Shown here: piece after piece, positions 17,799-28,468 of the stretch
Numbering within the stretch: position 1 is the stretch's first letter
Layout: every line of letters begins with the position of its first letter
NCBI RefSeq assembly: GCF_014229645.1
Contig: NZ_JAATOD010000002.1
Location: 310,001-374,000 of the forward strand
Length of the DNA stretch: 64,000 nucleotides
From: Listeria swaminathanii
Lineage (GTDB): Bacteria; Bacillota; Bacilli; Lactobacillales; Listeriaceae
Reading direction: 5' to 3'
Notes under the pieces: generated by a model
What the model was told of the DNA's origin: nothing
The model's input: the letters and a program-made list of their open reading frames with translations, nothing else
Databases searched by the model: none
Position numbers and translations under genes: made by a program

Positions 17799-19151
17799 TT
17801 AGTCGTTAAGTGCCATTTCTGAACGAACAACCGCTGAAATACGTTCACAATATTCGTCTGTTTCTTCTTGGGAAGCAGCTTCTACCATAACTCGTACTAG
17901 TGGTTCTGTACCAGATGGGCGAACAAGAACTCGGCCGTTACCAGCCATTTCTGCTTCTACTTCACCGATTACTTTACTTACTTTTGGATTATCCGTTACA
18001 TGATTTTTATCACTTACGCGGATATTTTCTAATTTTTGCGGGAATGTTTTCATTTCAGCAGCAAGCTCAGATAATTTTTTCCCAGTTGCTTTCATTACGT
18101 TGATTAATTGGATTCCGGAAAGAAGTCCATCACCAGTTGTATTATGATCTAAGAAAATAATATGACCAGATTGTTCGCCGCCAAGGTTATAATTACCTTC
18201 GCGCATCGCTTCTACTACGTAACGGTCACCTACTGCCGTTTGAACGTCTTCAATTGCAAGCTCTTTCAAGCCTTTATAGAAACCTAAGTTACTCATAACA
18301 GTGGATACAATCGTGTTGTTATTTAACAAACCTTGTTCACGCATGTATTTCGCGCAAATGAACATGATTTTATCGCCATCAACAATTTGGCCAAGTTCGT
18401 CAATTGCAATGACACGGTCGCCGTCGCCATCAAAAGCTAAACCAACGTCTGCTTTTTTATCTAGAACAAATGCAGCTAATGTTTCTGGATGTGTAGAACC
18501 AACGCCGTCATTGATATTTAGACCATTAGGAGAAGCTCCCATTGAACTAATATCGGCATCTAAATCTGCAAATAAATGTGTTGCTAAGCCAGAAGTTGCT
18601 CCGTTAGCACAATCTAATGCAATATGATAACCATTAAAATCATTTTCGATTGTTTGTTTTAAGTACTGAATATATTTTTGTTTACCTTCAAAATAATCGC
18701 TCACGGTTCCTAGGCCTTCACCGCTTGGACGTGGTAATGTATCTTCTGGTGTATCAAGAAGTTGTTCAATTTCTTCTTCTTGATCGTCTGACAGTTTAAA
18801 ACCATCAGAGCCAAAGAATTTAATGCCGTTATCGTCCACTGGATTATGGCTGGCAGAAATCATTACGCTGGCAGAAGCTCCTTGTGCTTTTGTTAAATAA
18901 GCTACACCTGGAGTGGAAATAACACCTAAACGCATTACTTCAATTCCTACAGAAACAAGTCCTGCGATTAAAGCGGATTCAAGCATTTCTCCTGATATAC
19001 GTGTATCGCGCGCAACAAGCACACGTGGATGTTCACCAACGTGACGAGTTAAAACATACCCACCCATACGACCTAATCTGAATGCAAGTTCTGGTGTTAA
19101 TTCAGAGTTTGCTACACCTCTAACTCCATCCGTACCAAAATATTTACCCAT
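17799..19151 (-). CDS. glmM: phosphoglucosamine mutase
   Basis: 450 aa, the normal length. It converts glucosamine-6-phosphate to glucosamine-1-phosphate for UDP-GlcNAc and peptidoglycan synthesis. All four functional loops are visible: the phosphoserine loop SASHNP with Ser101, the metal loop DGDGDR, the sugar loop GGEQSGH and the phosphate loop RPSGTEP. It lies downstream of cdaA and cdaR, the widely conserved arrangement in which GlmM also binds and inhibits CdaA. A hairpin with a T run separates it from cdaR. Confidence 0.97.
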   Translation of the reverse strand: MGKYFGTDGVRGVANSELTPELAFRLGRMGGYVLTRHVGEHPRVLVARDTRISGEMLESALIAGLVSVGIEVMRLGVISTPGVAYLTKAQGASASVMISASHNPVDDNGIKFFGSDGFKLSDDQEEEIEQLLDTPEDTLPRPSGEGLGTVSDYFEGKQKYIQYLKQTIENDFNGYHIALDCANGATSGLATHLFADLDADISSMGASPNGLNINDGVGSTHPETLAAFVLDKKADVGLAFDGDGDRVIAIDELGQIVDGDKIMFICAKYMREQGLLNNNTIVSTVMSNLGFYKGLKELAIEDVQTAVGDRYVVEAMREGNYNLGGEQSGHIIFLDHNTTGDGLLSGIQLINVMKATGKKLSELAAEMKTFPQKLENIRVSDKNHVTDNPKVSKVIGEVEAEMAGNGRVLVRPSGTEPLVRVMVEAASQEETDEYCERISAVVRSEMALND

Positions 19152-19350
19152 TTCATTACTCTCCTTCTAAGTCATTCATTATCTAAATGATTTTTGTTTG
19201 TCGTTTCGTAGTTACTTTTCAAATGCTGGTTCTATATTTGCTCACTTTCAACCATACATCTGTTATTATACCTTTTTTGAGAGAAAATTTCATCTCTCTA
19301 CAATAAAACGTTGCTATTACTCACTTCTATGTATTAAAAGCTTTTGTAAA

Positions 19351-19384
19351 AAAGGAGGAGCATGAGACGAACGTCCCACACTCC
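19351..19384 (-). terminator. terminator/attenuator between cdaR and glmM
   Basis: The minus-strand transcript forms a 12-bp stem with G-U pairs (19357-19368 with 19373-19384) and a 4-base loop, followed by CCTTTTTT. It lies 7 bases after the cdaR stop codon and about 205 bases before glmM, so it may reduce read-through into glmM, which could then need its own promoter. Confidence 0.75.
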
Positions 19385-19390
19385 TTATGT

Positions 19391-20737
19391 TTATGTGTTT
19401 TTGGAAGGTACTTGAATGGATGCTTCTTTATCGGTAATAATGAAATCTGCTGTTCGTGGATTAATAACATAAGCGACATTGTCCGGTAAACCATTCAGTT
19501 CTAGCGGTATGCTATAGCTTCCTGCTTTGCTCTTACTCAGATTAGCAATAACACTTAAATCCTTCGCTGTAATTCCATCAACCGTTTTCTTCTCTCCAGT
19601 AATCGTCACGGAAACTTTTCCATTCGCTGGGATAATCATTTGTGCATCGAAGGTATTTTTCAACCCACTCATATATACCTGCATACTCGAAAACGACTTG
19701 GAAATTTTAGTGCTATTATCATCTGTGTTTTCATTGTTTGTATCGGTTCCTGAGTTGTTATCCGAGGTCGTGTTGTTATTTGCTTCAGACTTTTTTACGG
19801 TCTTAATCTTAACCTCAATCGTCGTCGGTTGAACTGATTTCGCGCCGGTTGGAACGGGAACAGTCACTTCTTTGACGGTATCTGCTTTTATTTTAGACAC
19901 ATCAATTGGAATTTCGATTTCTTTGATTTTTTCAAGGACCGCATCGTCACCAACGACAACTACTTCTGACTTATCTGGTGTCATGCTGGAAATTTCAATA
20001 TCATTTTCTGGCGTGCCTTCTTGCTTAATTTTCACTGGAACCGACTTCCCAACTTTTTCAACTGGGACGGTCACTTCCACTTCTTGAGGACTTACTTCAA
20101 CGTCTAACTTATTCAAATTACTATCGAAAACGGAAACGGTCGCTTTATCGGTAAATTCCGATTTATGCTTGCCATCATTTTCGAGTGTCGCTTTGACATA
20201 AGCGATTTGTTCAATGGTATCTTTGGCACCAGTAATGGAGACTTTTTTAGGGTCGATTATTGGCGTTCCAGCTTGATAACCGTCTGCGATAACAGATTTA
20301 CTTAATTCAACATCTACAGAGAATTTTTTCGTTACTTTTTCTTGGACGTTAACTGTCACGGTCGCTGGACTCACTTTTACTTTCAAACGATCAGATGCAT
20401 CTTTTACTTGTAGTTTAACTTCTTGTGTTCCGATAGAGGCATTTTTCAAATCAGCATATACGGTAAAGTCTTGCTGCGCTTTGGCAGATTGGACAATACT
20501 ACGAGGGCCGGAAAGCGTGACAGTCACGGTTTCTGGGATACCCGAAATGTATAAGTTGGTTTTGTCATAATACACTTTTACAGGAACATTCTCGATGACT
20601 TCGGAATCACTTGCAGCAGTCGTTGAAAAAGATGTGGCGTTATTGTTATTTGCGTTAACAGATGTAAAAAGGATGGCTGCGAGTAATAGGGCTATAATCC
20701 GAATCGACCATTTATTATTTAAAATTCGATCCATCAT
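19391..20737 (-). CDS. cdaR: CdaA regulator, YbbR-domain protein
   Basis: 448 aa from ATG 20737, which overlaps the cdaA stop codon (ATGA) and has AAAGGAGG upstream. An N-terminal membrane helix (about residues 12-29) is followed by an extracytoplasmic region of YbbR repeats, seen as recurring VPVKV..., VTVSGP/TGA and VxVTVxVxKV units, probably four. A low-complexity linker rich in Asn, Asp and Thr (about 320-345) precedes the last repeat. In Listeria and Bacillus CdaR binds CdaA and modulates its activity, acting at the membrane. The operon order cdaA-cdaR-glmM is conserved. Confidence 0.95.
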   Translation of the reverse strand: MMDRILNNKWSIRIIALLLAAILFTSVNANNNNATSFSTTAASDSEVIENVPVKVYYDKTNLYISGIPETVTVTLSGPRSIVQSAKAQQDFTVYADLKNASIGTQEVKLQVKDASDRLKVKVSPATVTVNVQEKVTKKFSVDVELSKSVIADGYQAGTPIIDPKKVSITGAKDTIEQIAYVKATLENDGKHKSEFTDKATVSVFDSNLNKLDVEVSPQEVEVTVPVEKVGKSVPVKIKQEGTPENDIEISSMTPDKSEVVVVGDDAVLEKIKEIEIPIDVSKIKADTVKEVTVPVPTGAKSVQPTTIEVKIKTVKKSEANNNTTSDNNSGTDTNNENTDDNSTKISKSFSSMQVYMSGLKNTFDAQMIIPANGKVSVTITGEKKTVDGITAKDLSVIANLSKSKAGSYSIPLELNGLPDNVAYVINPRTADFIITDKEASIQVPSKNT

Positions 20738-21555
20738 TCGCTTTTGCCTCCTTTCCATTTAGAAAAGATAGAAGGTTTCTTTCCAGCTACAGTAACTAGT
20801 TCTTTTAGAAGAATTTTATGTAACTCTTCTTCTGAAACATCACGGAAAAGTTCTCCACCTTTAGTTAGGGAAATTCCGCCTGTCTCTTCGGAAACTACGA
20901 TGGTAATACTATCTGTCACTTCACTAATTCCAAGTGCAGCCCGGTGACGCGTTCCAAGTTCTTTGGATAAGAACGGGCTATCTGAAAGTGGTAAATAACT
21001 TGCTGCCGATGCAATTTCGTTTCCTTTAATGATAACAGCGCCATCATGAAGCGGCGTATTAGGAATAAAGATATTAATTAATAATTGAGAAGAAATTTTT
21101 GCATTTAGCGGAATACCTGTTTCAATATAATCATCCATCCCAGTATCACGTGCTACTGAAATCAATGCGCCAATACGACGTTTCGCCATGTATTGGGTGG
21201 ATTTTTCGATAGACTCAATTAAATGATGCTGTTCGCGCTCGATTCTTGATCCATAACGAGTAAAAATATTGCCTCGTCCGAGCGTTTCTAAAGCACGGCG
21301 TAATTCCGGTTGGAAGATAATTATAATTGCAAGGAATCCCCAAGTAAGCATCTGATCCGTAATCCATTCTACTGTTTGGAGACCAAAAAATCCGCTTAAT
21401 AATTTGACTGCAATGATAATAAAAATGCCTTTTAATAATTGTACTGCTTTTGTACCTCGGATTAACATGATCATTTTATAAATTACAAACCATACGACAA
21501 GAATATCTACAATATTTGCTAGATAATGCAATATCGACATATTGGAAAAATCCAT
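20734..21555 (-). CDS. cdaA: membrane-bound diadenylate cyclase (c-di-AMP synthase)
   Basis: 273 aa from ATG 21555, equal to the published Listeria CdaA/DacA; a GTG one codon upstream is less likely. It condenses two ATP to c-di-AMP, an essential second messenger controlling potassium and osmolyte balance. Three N-terminal membrane helices (about residues 10-80) precede the DAC domain, which shows DGA (171-173) and RHR in GTRHRAALG. It is the first gene of the operon with cdaR. A target of the nucleotide, the potassium importer KimA, is encoded at 33231-35054. Confidence 0.97.
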   Translation of the reverse strand: MDFSNMSILHYLANIVDILVVWFVIYKMIMLIRGTKAVQLLKGIFIIIAVKLLSGFFGLQTVEWITDQMLTWGFLAIIIIFQPELRRALETLGRGNIFTRYGSRIEREQHHLIESIEKSTQYMAKRRIGALISVARDTGMDDYIETGIPLNAKISSQLLINIFIPNTPLHDGAVIIKGNEIASAASYLPLSDSPFLSKELGTRHRAALGISEVTDSITIVVSEETGGISLTKGGELFRDVSEEELHKILLKELVTVAGKKPSIFSKWKGGKSE

Positions 21556-21684
21556 CACTTCACCTCCGTGCCTCTTCTAAACCATTTATGATCACATGGT
21601 TCACTTTCTTTATTATAGCATAAGAGTGCAGGCGGAAAAAGCAATCATCCCACCAAAAATTGGAAAGATTTGTTAAAGAAAAAA

Positions 21685-21718
21685 CTTGCTGAAAACGTTT
21701 GTTATCGTTTCCAACAAG
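21685..21718 (-). terminator. intrinsic terminator of the maltodextrin operon
   Basis: The minus-strand transcript forms a 13-bp stem with one mismatch (21685-21697 with 21706-21718) followed by T6. It lies 12 bases after the stop codon of the GH65 gene. Confidence 0.85.
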
Positions 21719-21729
21719 TCCTATTATCG

Positions 21730-23991
21730 TTAAATTTCTACTGTTATAGCCGTTTCTAGCAAATATTTTTTCTTATACATTTCTAAATTAATTGGCTCAC
21801 CGTGGCATAATTTCACAGTCACTTGACCAACTTCCACTTTTACTTCTAGCAAGCGATCACGGAAGTTAATTTTGAAACGGTAATTATCCCAGCCGGTTGG
21901 TAAGAATGGTGCAAAACTTAGCTCGCCGGATGTTACTCGCATGCCAGCAAATCCTTGGACAATCGATAACCAGCTTCCTGCCATGGAGGTAATGTGCAGG
22001 CCATCGTCGGTATCGTTGTTGATATTATCAAGATCCAGTCGCGCCGTCCGCTGATACAGTTCTACTGCTTTATCATATTTCCCAAGTTCCGCAGCTAACA
22101 CCGCATGAACTGCTGGAGATAAGCTAGATTCGTGTACGGTTAGTGGTTCATAAAATTCAAAGTTGCGTTGTTTCGTATCGAAGTCAAAATCATCATAGAA
22201 CAAATATAAGCCTTGAAGTACATCTGCTTGTTTAATGAAGCAAGAACGCAAAATTTTATCCCATGACCAGTTTTGATTGATCGGCATATCTTCTGATTTT
22301 AGTGTATCCGTAGAACGTAATTCTTTGTCTAAAAAAGTATCATGCTGCACAAAAATCTGCCATTTTTCGTCAAAAGGATAATACATGCGATGCTCAATAT
22401 CTTCCCATTTAGCGACTTCATACTCGGTGACGCCTAAACGTTTTTTTGCTTCTGCGTCCAAATTTTCGAGCGTATAACGGATCGTCCAAGCGGCGATGTA
22501 ATTTGTATACCAGTTATTGCTGACGTTATTATCGTATTCATTTGGTCCAGTAACACCGTGAATCATATATTTATCGAGGCGATCGGATAAATGCACACGG
22601 TCGGCCCAAAAACGGGTGATTTCAGTTAATACTTCGATACCATCTGTTTTTAAATACGAATCATCACCAGTGTAGTTTGTATAGTTGTAAATCGCATAGG
22701 CAATCGCGCCATTGCGGTGAATTTCTTCAAAGGTAATTTCCCATTCGTTATGACACTCGACTCCGGTAAAAGTTACCATCGGGTACAGTGCGCCACCTAA
22801 GCCGATTTTCTGCGCATTTATTTTCGCGCCATCTAATTGATCGTGACGATATTTCAGTAAGTTACGGCTCACCGATTTATCAGTCAGCGATAAATACATT
22901 GGTAAGGCGAATGCTTCGGTATCCCAGTAGGTCGCGCCGCCATATTTTTCACCAGTGAAGCCTTTAGGGCCTATGTTTAATCTTGCATCTTCGCCGTAGT
23001 AAGTCGCAAATAATTGGAAAATGTTAAAACGGATGCCTTGTTGGGCGGAATCGTCTCCCGCAATCTCGACATCGGCTTTATCCCAGCGTTCGCGCCACCC
23101 TGCTACATGTGCGGCTAGTAACTCTTCATAAGACAATGTTTCTAAACTATTTAAAATCGCTTCTCCCGCTGGTAAAATTTCCCCTTCTTCAAAATCACGA
23201 GAAGTTGTGATGACTACGCGTTTTTCCATTTGCGCCACTTCATTTGCTTGTAAGTCGAATTGGTAGTGATTTTCGGCGTAAAGGGCTTTTGTTTGATTTG
23301 TTTGATTTGCCGTATTGGTCTTATTTTCCATTACTGCTGAAACGGTGAAGCGTGGTGTACCAAAGTTATTTGGGATTGTTTTAGTTACAAGCGAGCCGCG
23401 ACTTGCTGATGAAGCTTTTTCGACTTCTTGCCAGAACATTTCTTCATAGTTGGCATCTTCATTTTGGACGTTACCATTTAAAGTAGATGTTAATTCGACT
23501 TTTGCCGGGCTTTCGGATTGCACGTGGTAGCGAATAACCGCTAGTTCTTTCGTTGCAACACTTAGAAAACGTTCCGCAGAAATTTGGAAAGTTTTACTAT
23601 TTTTAACAACCGTGAATCGTCGTCTTAAAACGCCTTTTTCCATATCTAATTCTAGTTCAAAATCGCTTACTTCATCTACAAATAAATCGAGTTTTTCACC
23701 GTCAAGACGCACTTCAATTCCGATAAAATTAAGACCGTTAATGACTTTTCCAAAATAATCTGGGTAGCCATTTTTCCACCAGCCAACGCGTGTTTTATCG
23801 GGAAACCATACGCCTGCATAATAAGTTCCAATATGGCCGTCGCCGGAGTATCCTTCTTCAAAATTCCCGCGCATCCCCATGTATCCATTACCGAGTGAAG
23901 TTAGGCTTTCCTGCAAACGTTTATTTTCTTTATCTAGTTTGGTTGTACGTAATGTCCATGGTTCGATTTCAAATAATTGCTTCTGTGCCAT
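21730..23991 (-). CDS. malP: GH65 maltose phosphorylase
   Basis: 753 aa, normal for GH65 phosphorylases. It would split maltose with phosphate into beta-glucose-1-phosphate and glucose. The catalytic acid lies in [13 protein letters not shown], Glu485 by my count, close to Glu487 of the Lactobacillus brevis enzyme. An N-terminal beta-sandwich domain and the helical (alpha/alpha)6 core with [12 protein letters not shown] are recognisable. ATG 23991 follows TAGGAGG, 15 bases after malA. Its place at the end of the maltodextrin transporter operon supports maltose over trehalose or kojibiose, but family members differ subtly. Confidence 0.92.
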   Translation of the reverse strand: MAQKQLFEIEPWTLRTTKLDKENKRLQESLTSLGNGYMGMRGNFEEGYSGDGHIGTYYAGVWFPDKTRVGWWKNGYPDYFGKVINGLNFIGIEVRLDGEKLDLFVDEVSDFELELDMEKGVLRRRFTVVKNSKTFQISAERFLSVATKELAVIRYHVQSESPAKVELTSTLNGNVQNEDANYEEMFWQEVEKASSASRGSLVTKTIPNNFGTPRFTVSAVMENKTNTANQTNQTKALYAENHYQFDLQANEVAQMEKRVVITTSRDFEEGEILPAGEAILNSLETLSYEELLAAHVAGWRERWDKADVEIAGDDSAQQGIRFNIFQLFATYYGEDARLNIGPKGFTGEKYGGATYWDTEAFALPMYLSLTDKSVSRNLLKYRHDQLDGAKINAQKIGLGGALYPMVTFTGVECHNEWEITFEEIHRNGAIAYAIYNYTNYTGDDSYLKTDGIEVLTEITRFWADRVHLSDRLDKYMIHGVTGPNEYDNNVSNNWYTNYIAAWTIRYTLENLDAEAKKRLGVTEYEVAKWEDIEHRMYYPFDEKWQIFVQHDTFLDKELRSTDTLKSEDMPINQNWSWDKILRSCFIKQADVLQGLYLFYDDFDFDTKQRNFEFYEPLTVHESSLSPAVHAVLAAELGKYDKAVELYQRTARLDLDNINNDTDDGLHITSMAGSWLSIVQGFAGMRVTSGELSFAPFLPTGWDNYRFKINFRDRLLEVKVEVGQVTVKLCHGEPINLEMYKKKYLLETAITVEI

Positions 23992-24006
23992 ACTAAAACC
24001 TCCTAA

Positions 24007-24840
24007 TTAGCGACTAGCAGCCATACTTTTTTCACTAGTCTTATAAAATCTTGTCTTTAAAAATGTCCATGCTATCATTAACACCATTCCAAGCGACTGA
24101 ACGGCCATAATAACTGTAATATCAAAGTAGATAAAGCCGATAATACAAGCCGCAATCACCGGAATCCCCAGTGCATTTAGCGTTAAATTAAGTGATTCTT
24201 TAAAAGAAGCAATGCTTGAAAAACTGCTCCGTTTGGTCATCCAAATGAAAAGCGTTGTGAATATAGCCAACATCAGCGAACTAACGAAAATAATCGAGCC
24301 AATCATTAGTACCATCGATAAGAAAACAAAGGCTTGATTTTCCAAGTACCACTGCGCTGAAACCCAATCAATGAGCGATTCCCCAGACGTAATTTCGCTT
24401 AACGTCGCGTTTTTCGGATAGCTCACTTCGAAATTGTAGCCACTCGCATCTGTCAGCGTCATTTCCTGGTCTTTGAAGTTAATAATATTTTTAGCTCCAG
24501 CCAGTTCTGCTTGCGTTAAATTCACGCCAGCCACACCATTTGCTGATTTTTCGACGATATGCGCATTTTTGTCTGCCAGCTCTCCATTTACTAGCTCCAG
24601 TCCACTAAGTTCTGTCGCTAGTTGATCCGTACCAAGTGTTGCCATTTTCGGCATTAAACTCGGTAAATCAAAGCTTGACTGATTGGCAAAATGAGCGGAT
24701 ACAGGTAATAATAGCAGCGCATTTAAGAAAATAAATACGATGACCATTTGCCAGAATTTCAGTACTTTCCGACCTTCGAAAATTGCCGTTGGACCGAGCG
24801 TACTTTTTACATATTGAATGATAAACGGAACTTTTTTCAT
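24007..24840 (-). CDS. malA: MalA-like membrane protein (DUF1189)
   Basis: 277 aa from ATG 24840, preceded by AAAAAGG; an in-frame TTG at 24867 right after the malG stop codon is an alternative giving 286 aa. One N-terminal helix (about 31-50) precedes an extracytoplasmic stretch of about 120 residues and four C-terminal hydrophobic segments. The pattern fits DUF1189, the MalA protein found in maltodextrin operons. Its role is not well defined; from its position it probably assists uptake or sensing of maltodextrins. Confidence 0.85.
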   Translation of the reverse strand: MKKVPFIIQYVKSTLGPTAIFEGRKVLKFWQMVIVFIFLNALLLLPVSAHFANQSSFDLPSLMPKMATLGTDQLATELSGLELVNGELADKNAHIVEKSANGVAGVNLTQAELAGAKNIINFKDQEMTLTDASGYNFEVSYPKNATLSEITSGESLIDWVSAQWYLENQAFVFLSMVLMIGSIIFVSSLMLAIFTTLFIWMTKRSSFSSIASFKESLNLTLNALGIPVIAACIIGFIYFDITVIMAVQSLGMVLMIAWTFLKTRFYKTSEKSMAASR

Positions 24841-24867
24841 TGATATCACAGCCTTTTTAAAAATCAA

Positions 24868-25719
24868 TTATCCTTTTGTTCCACCAGCAGTTAGGCCGGA
24901 AACAAAATTCTTTTGTAAGAAGAAGAACAGTAAACAAATTGGTAGCGCGGCTAAGATTGCGCCCGCTGCGAATAAGGCTACTTTTTGTTGTTGAGGGTTG
25001 GCAATAAAGGTTTGAAGACCAACCGCGATTGTTAAGTTTTCTGGCGTTCTTAGTAGGAATTTTGCAAGTAAGAAGTCACCGAATGGTCCCATGAATGCCC
25101 AGAGAGCTTGAACGGCAATCATCGGTCTTACAAGTGGTAAAATGATTTGCGCAAAAATCCGGAAGTGCCCTGCGCCGTCGAGTTTGGCGGATTCATCAAG
25201 ATCACGTGGCACGGTATCGAAGTAGCCCTTCATCAGCCATGTGTTCATTGGAATCCCGCCGCCGATATAAATTAATGTTAAGAACCAATATTGGTCAAGC
25301 GCGCCTAGTAGCATTGCTAACACGTAGAAAGCTGTTAGCGCGGCCATTGTTGGCACCATTTGAATAATCAAGAAGAACACTAAGCTATTTTTACGACCTT
25401 TGAAACGGTAACGGCTATATGTATAACCGGCAAGTGTCACAATCGTTACTTGCATAATCATCGTTACAACCGCGATAATCAGCGTGTTTTTGTACCAATC
25501 AAGATATAATGTTTCATTAAATAATCTTGTAAAGTTATTCAGCGTCCAGCTATCCGACCACTCCAGTGTAAACGCCGCGATATTCCCTGGTTTGAAGGCC
25601 GAAGATGCAGTTATTAGAATCGGATACAAAATAATAATCGTAAGCACGGTTAAAAATAAATACGTGAAAAACTGTGTTAAAAACTTTGTTGTCCGCTGAT
25701 CTTTCATAAAGTCTCTCAT
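24868..25719 (-). CDS. malG: maltodextrin ABC transporter permease MalG
   Basis: 283 aa, six predicted membrane helices, binding-protein-dependent permease. The cytoplasmic EAA-type loop reads [24 protein letters not shown] (about residues 177-200). It pairs with MalF. ATG 25719 directly follows the malF stop codon, and the malF end carries the GAGGAG binding site, so translation is coupled. No ATPase gene is present in the operon; a shared MsmX-type ATPase from elsewhere must energise it. Confidence 0.95.
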   Translation of the reverse strand: MRDFMKDQRTTKFLTQFFTYLFLTVLTIIILYPILITASSAFKPGNIAAFTLEWSDSWTLNNFTRLFNETLYLDWYKNTLIIAVVTMIMQVTIVTLAGYTYSRYRFKGRKNSLVFFLIIQMVPTMAALTAFYVLAMLLGALDQYWFLTLIYIGGGIPMNTWLMKGYFDTVPRDLDESAKLDGAGHFRIFAQIILPLVRPMIAVQALWAFMGPFGDFLLAKFLLRTPENLTIAVGLQTFIANPQQQKVALFAAGAILAALPICLLFFFLQKNFVSGLTAGGTKG

Positions 25720-27027
25720 TTACATCATCTCCTCGTTCCCAAAGGCATTCGTTTTCTTAAAGGCAATCATCGAAACGGTAATGACGATAATTGAAATAAG
25801 TAACGTCACAGCAGCAGCTACAGCGTATTGTGGCGAAGTACCTGTTGTTAATTTGTAAATCCATGAAATTAAGATATCGGTTGATCCTGCGCCTGCTCCG
25901 ACACTTCCGGGACCACCTTCATTGAATAAGTAAATAATTGAAAAGTTATTGAAGTTAAATGTATATTGCGTAATAAATACAGGCGCTGTTACGAATAAAA
26001 TCATCGGTAGCGTAATTTTACGGAAACGTTGAATCGCGCTTGCTCCATCAATTCTAGCTGCTTCGTAAAGCTCACCAGGAATCGCTTGAAGCACCCCTGT
26101 AACCATAACGTAAATATACGGAAAACCAAGCCAACCTTGGATACCAATCAGCGCCACTTTTGTCCAGAAAGGATCTGTTTTCCAAGCAATCGCATTGATA
26201 TCAACAAATGGCAAATGGTTTAGAAGCGGGATAACTTGCGAATTAATCGCCCCGATACTATCGTTAAACATATTCGAAAAACTCATAATCGTAATAAAAG
26301 CTGGTACCGCCCAAGGAAGTAAGAAAACTACCCCGAAAAGACGTTTTCCTTTAATAAAGCTTTGGTTCGCTACAATCGCTGTGAATACCCCAACAACAAT
26401 TTGCAAAGAAGTCGCACAGATCGTCCAAACGAGCGTCCACGAAAATACACTCAGGAATGTGTCGCGATACGAACTTAGGAAGAAAATATTAAAGAAGTTC
26501 TTAAATCCAACCCAGTCAATTAAGTTCGCTGGCGGAATATGGTAAAAATCATAGTTCGTAAATGCCATGAAAAGCGTTACAAGAACTGGGAAAATAATAA
26601 CAAAAGTCATCACTAGGTAAGCGGGTAGCGTAAGTAAGTACGGGAAGCCTTTGTCGAGCATATTTTTTATAATAGCAATTGCGGAACGATTGACAGTTTC
26701 ACCGAGGTTCCACTGCATAGCCACGCGTCTTGCATCGAAAATATTTATAAACCAAAAGCCTATAAATAGTAATGTCACAATTAATTGTAAAGTACCCTCA
26801 ATCATTAAGAATAAGGAATGGTCCACACCCGGCACAGATCCAAGTGTCACGAGGCCAATAAGTGCATTCAGCCCAACTGCAAAAAATTCTATGATAAACA
26901 AAGCAAATAGTGCGAAAAAGACAATCCCTTTAAAATTTTGCTTATTATAAAATTGACCAAGTCCCGGAATGATTGATAACAAAGTCGCTTGACGAACATT
27001 TTTAATTTGTTTTTGTTCTAGTTTCAT
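25720..27027 (-). CDS. malF: maltodextrin ABC transporter permease MalF
   Basis: 435 aa. The C-terminal two thirds is a standard six-helix permease with the loop EAARIDGASAIQRFRKITLPMI. The N-terminal ~120 residues add about three hydrophobic segments (LLSIIPGLGQFYNKQNFKGIVFF and following), an extension seen in Gram-positive MalF proteins. It lies downstream of malE, separated by a strong hairpin terminator that should make malF expression lower than malE. It is followed by malG without a gap. Confidence 0.94.
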   Translation of the reverse strand: MKLEQKQIKNVRQATLLSIIPGLGQFYNKQNFKGIVFFALFALFIIEFFAVGLNALIGLVTLGSVPGVDHSLFLMIEGTLQLIVTLLFIGFWFINIFDARRVAMQWNLGETVNRSAIAIIKNMLDKGFPYLLTLPAYLVMTFVIIFPVLVTLFMAFTNYDFYHIPPANLIDWVGFKNFFNIFFLSSYRDTFLSVFSWTLVWTICATSLQIVVGVFTAIVANQSFIKGKRLFGVVFLLPWAVPAFITIMSFSNMFNDSIGAINSQVIPLLNHLPFVDINAIAWKTDPFWTKVALIGIQGWLGFPYIYVMVTGVLQAIPGELYEAARIDGASAIQRFRKITLPMILFVTAPVFITQYTFNFNNFSIIYLFNEGGPGSVGAGAGSTDILISWIYKLTTGTSPQYAVAAAVTLLISIIVITVSMIAFKKTNAFGNEEMM

Positions 27028-27077
27028 TTTGTTACCCTCAATTCTAGATATAGATTCACTAGCTAAGTTGAAAAAAA

Positions 27078-27108
27078 TTGGCGGGGCGCGCTATCTTTGC
27101 CCCGCCAA
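27078..27108 (-). terminator. strong intrinsic terminator between malE and malF
   Basis: The minus-strand transcript forms a perfect 10-bp GC-rich stem, TTGGCGGGGC/GCCCCGCCAA (27099-27108 with 27078-27087), followed by T7 (27071-27077). It lies just after the malE stop codon. It probably acts as a partial terminator giving excess binding protein over permease. Confidence 0.93.
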
Positions 27109-27115
27109 ATCATGA

Positions 27116-28375
27116 TTACTTAGTATATTTTTGCGTTACATTGTCTTCAATTACTTTTACTGCATCGTCCGCTGATTGTTGCGGTGTTTTCGAACCAGAA
27201 GCTGCATCAAACATTAAGTTTTCAGCACCAGTCCAAACTTCCGACATTTCTGGAATATTTGGCATTGGTTGCGCATTTTTGTATTGTTCGATAACGGCAT
27301 TTGTTAATTCGTCATTTTTCGATTTTGCTGTATCGCGTGCTTTTAAGTTAGCTGGTACTTCATTTGTCATATCATATAAAGTTTCTTGATTTTTTTGGTC
27401 AGTCACATAATCCAACCATTTTTGAGCTACATCTTTGTTTTTAGAATAGTTACTTACAACCCAACCTTTACCGCCTGCAAATGGAGAATACTCTTTGCCG
27501 TTATCAAGTGTTGGGATTTTTGCTACGCCGTAATTAATTTTTGCTTCTTTGTAGTTTGCTGCTGACCAAGGGCCGCCTAGAATAGCTGCTGCTTTACCTT
27601 TAACAAATTGGTCTTGGATAAAGTCATCCGCACTCTTATTATCTTGCATACCTTTTGGCCATACATCTTGGAACCATTTTGTTGCATAAGTAATTCCTTC
27701 AACCGAACCTTTATTGTTTAAACCGATGTCTTTTGGATTTGTACCTTCATCGCCGAACACATAACCACCGTATCCTGCAAGAAGTCCGTAAGAGAAGTAG
27801 AAATCAGTCCATTTTGCTAAGAAACCAGTATTTTTTCCTTTTTCAGAAGTGAAAGCAAAACGAGAATCTTTGGAAAGTGTTTCTAAATCTTTAAAAGTTG
27901 CTGGGGCTTTGTCGAGTAAATCTTTATTATAGTAAAGAACTAATGTTTCAATAATTGCTGGAGCACCGTAAATTTTATCATCAATGGTTACTTGTTTTTG
28001 GTCTTTTTCATCGTAATCGTCTTTATTACCAAGTTTAACTTCCGCCAAATGTCCTTGTTGACCTAGGCTTCCGATTCTATCAAATGCAGACATCATTATG
28101 TCTGGTGCAGTTCCAGCTGGACCGTCAAGTGGAAGTGCTTCTAACGTTTCAAACATGTCTTTTTCGACTACTTTTACTTTCACGTCATTGTCTTTTTCAA
28201 AATCACCTTTTATTTTGTTCACGTAGTCTTTGTAACCTGCGTCAACAGAAACCGTTAATGTCTTTTCATCAGATGAGCCCGATTTGCTAGTATCTTTTCC
28301 GCCACCACATGCTGCCAAGCTTAAAGCCATTACTAAAACCGCCGAAACTATTCCCACTTTTTTGAAACGCTTCAT
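27116..28375 (-). CDS. malE: maltodextrin-binding lipoprotein MalE
   Basis: 419 aa. The signal peptide ends in the lipobox LAAC with Cys23 as lipid anchor, so the protein sits on the outer face of the membrane. The rest is a family 1 solute-binding protein with FDRIGSLGQQGHL and GGPWSAANYKEAKINYGVAKIP motifs typical of maltose/maltodextrin binders. Its promoter has a cre site over the -35 element and a candidate regulator site upstream. A terminator follows directly. Confidence 0.95.
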   Translation of the reverse strand: MKRFKKVGIVSAVLVMALSLAACGGGKDTSKSGSSDEKTLTVSVDAGYKDYVNKIKGDFEKDNDVKVKVVEKDMFETLEALPLDGPAGTAPDIMMSAFDRIGSLGQQGHLAEVKLGNKDDYDEKDQKQVTIDDKIYGAPAIIETLVLYYNKDLLDKAPATFKDLETLSKDSRFAFTSEKGKNTGFLAKWTDFYFSYGLLAGYGGYVFGDEGTNPKDIGLNNKGSVEGITYATKWFQDVWPKGMQDNKSADDFIQDQFVKGKAAAILGGPWSAANYKEAKINYGVAKIPTLDNGKEYSPFAGGKGWVVSNYSKNKDVAQKWLDYVTDQKNQETLYDMTNEVPANLKARDTAKSKNDELTNAVIEQYKNAQPMPNIPEMSEVWTGAENLMFDAASGSKTPQQSADDAVKVIEDNVTQKYTK

Positions 28376-28468
28376 TTACTTTTCCTCCTCTTTATGAAAA
28401 AAGTCGCTCTTTACTGTCTGATTTTCCAAGTCCCCATCTTTTTTCAATTCTTTTTAAAGTTTGTGAAT

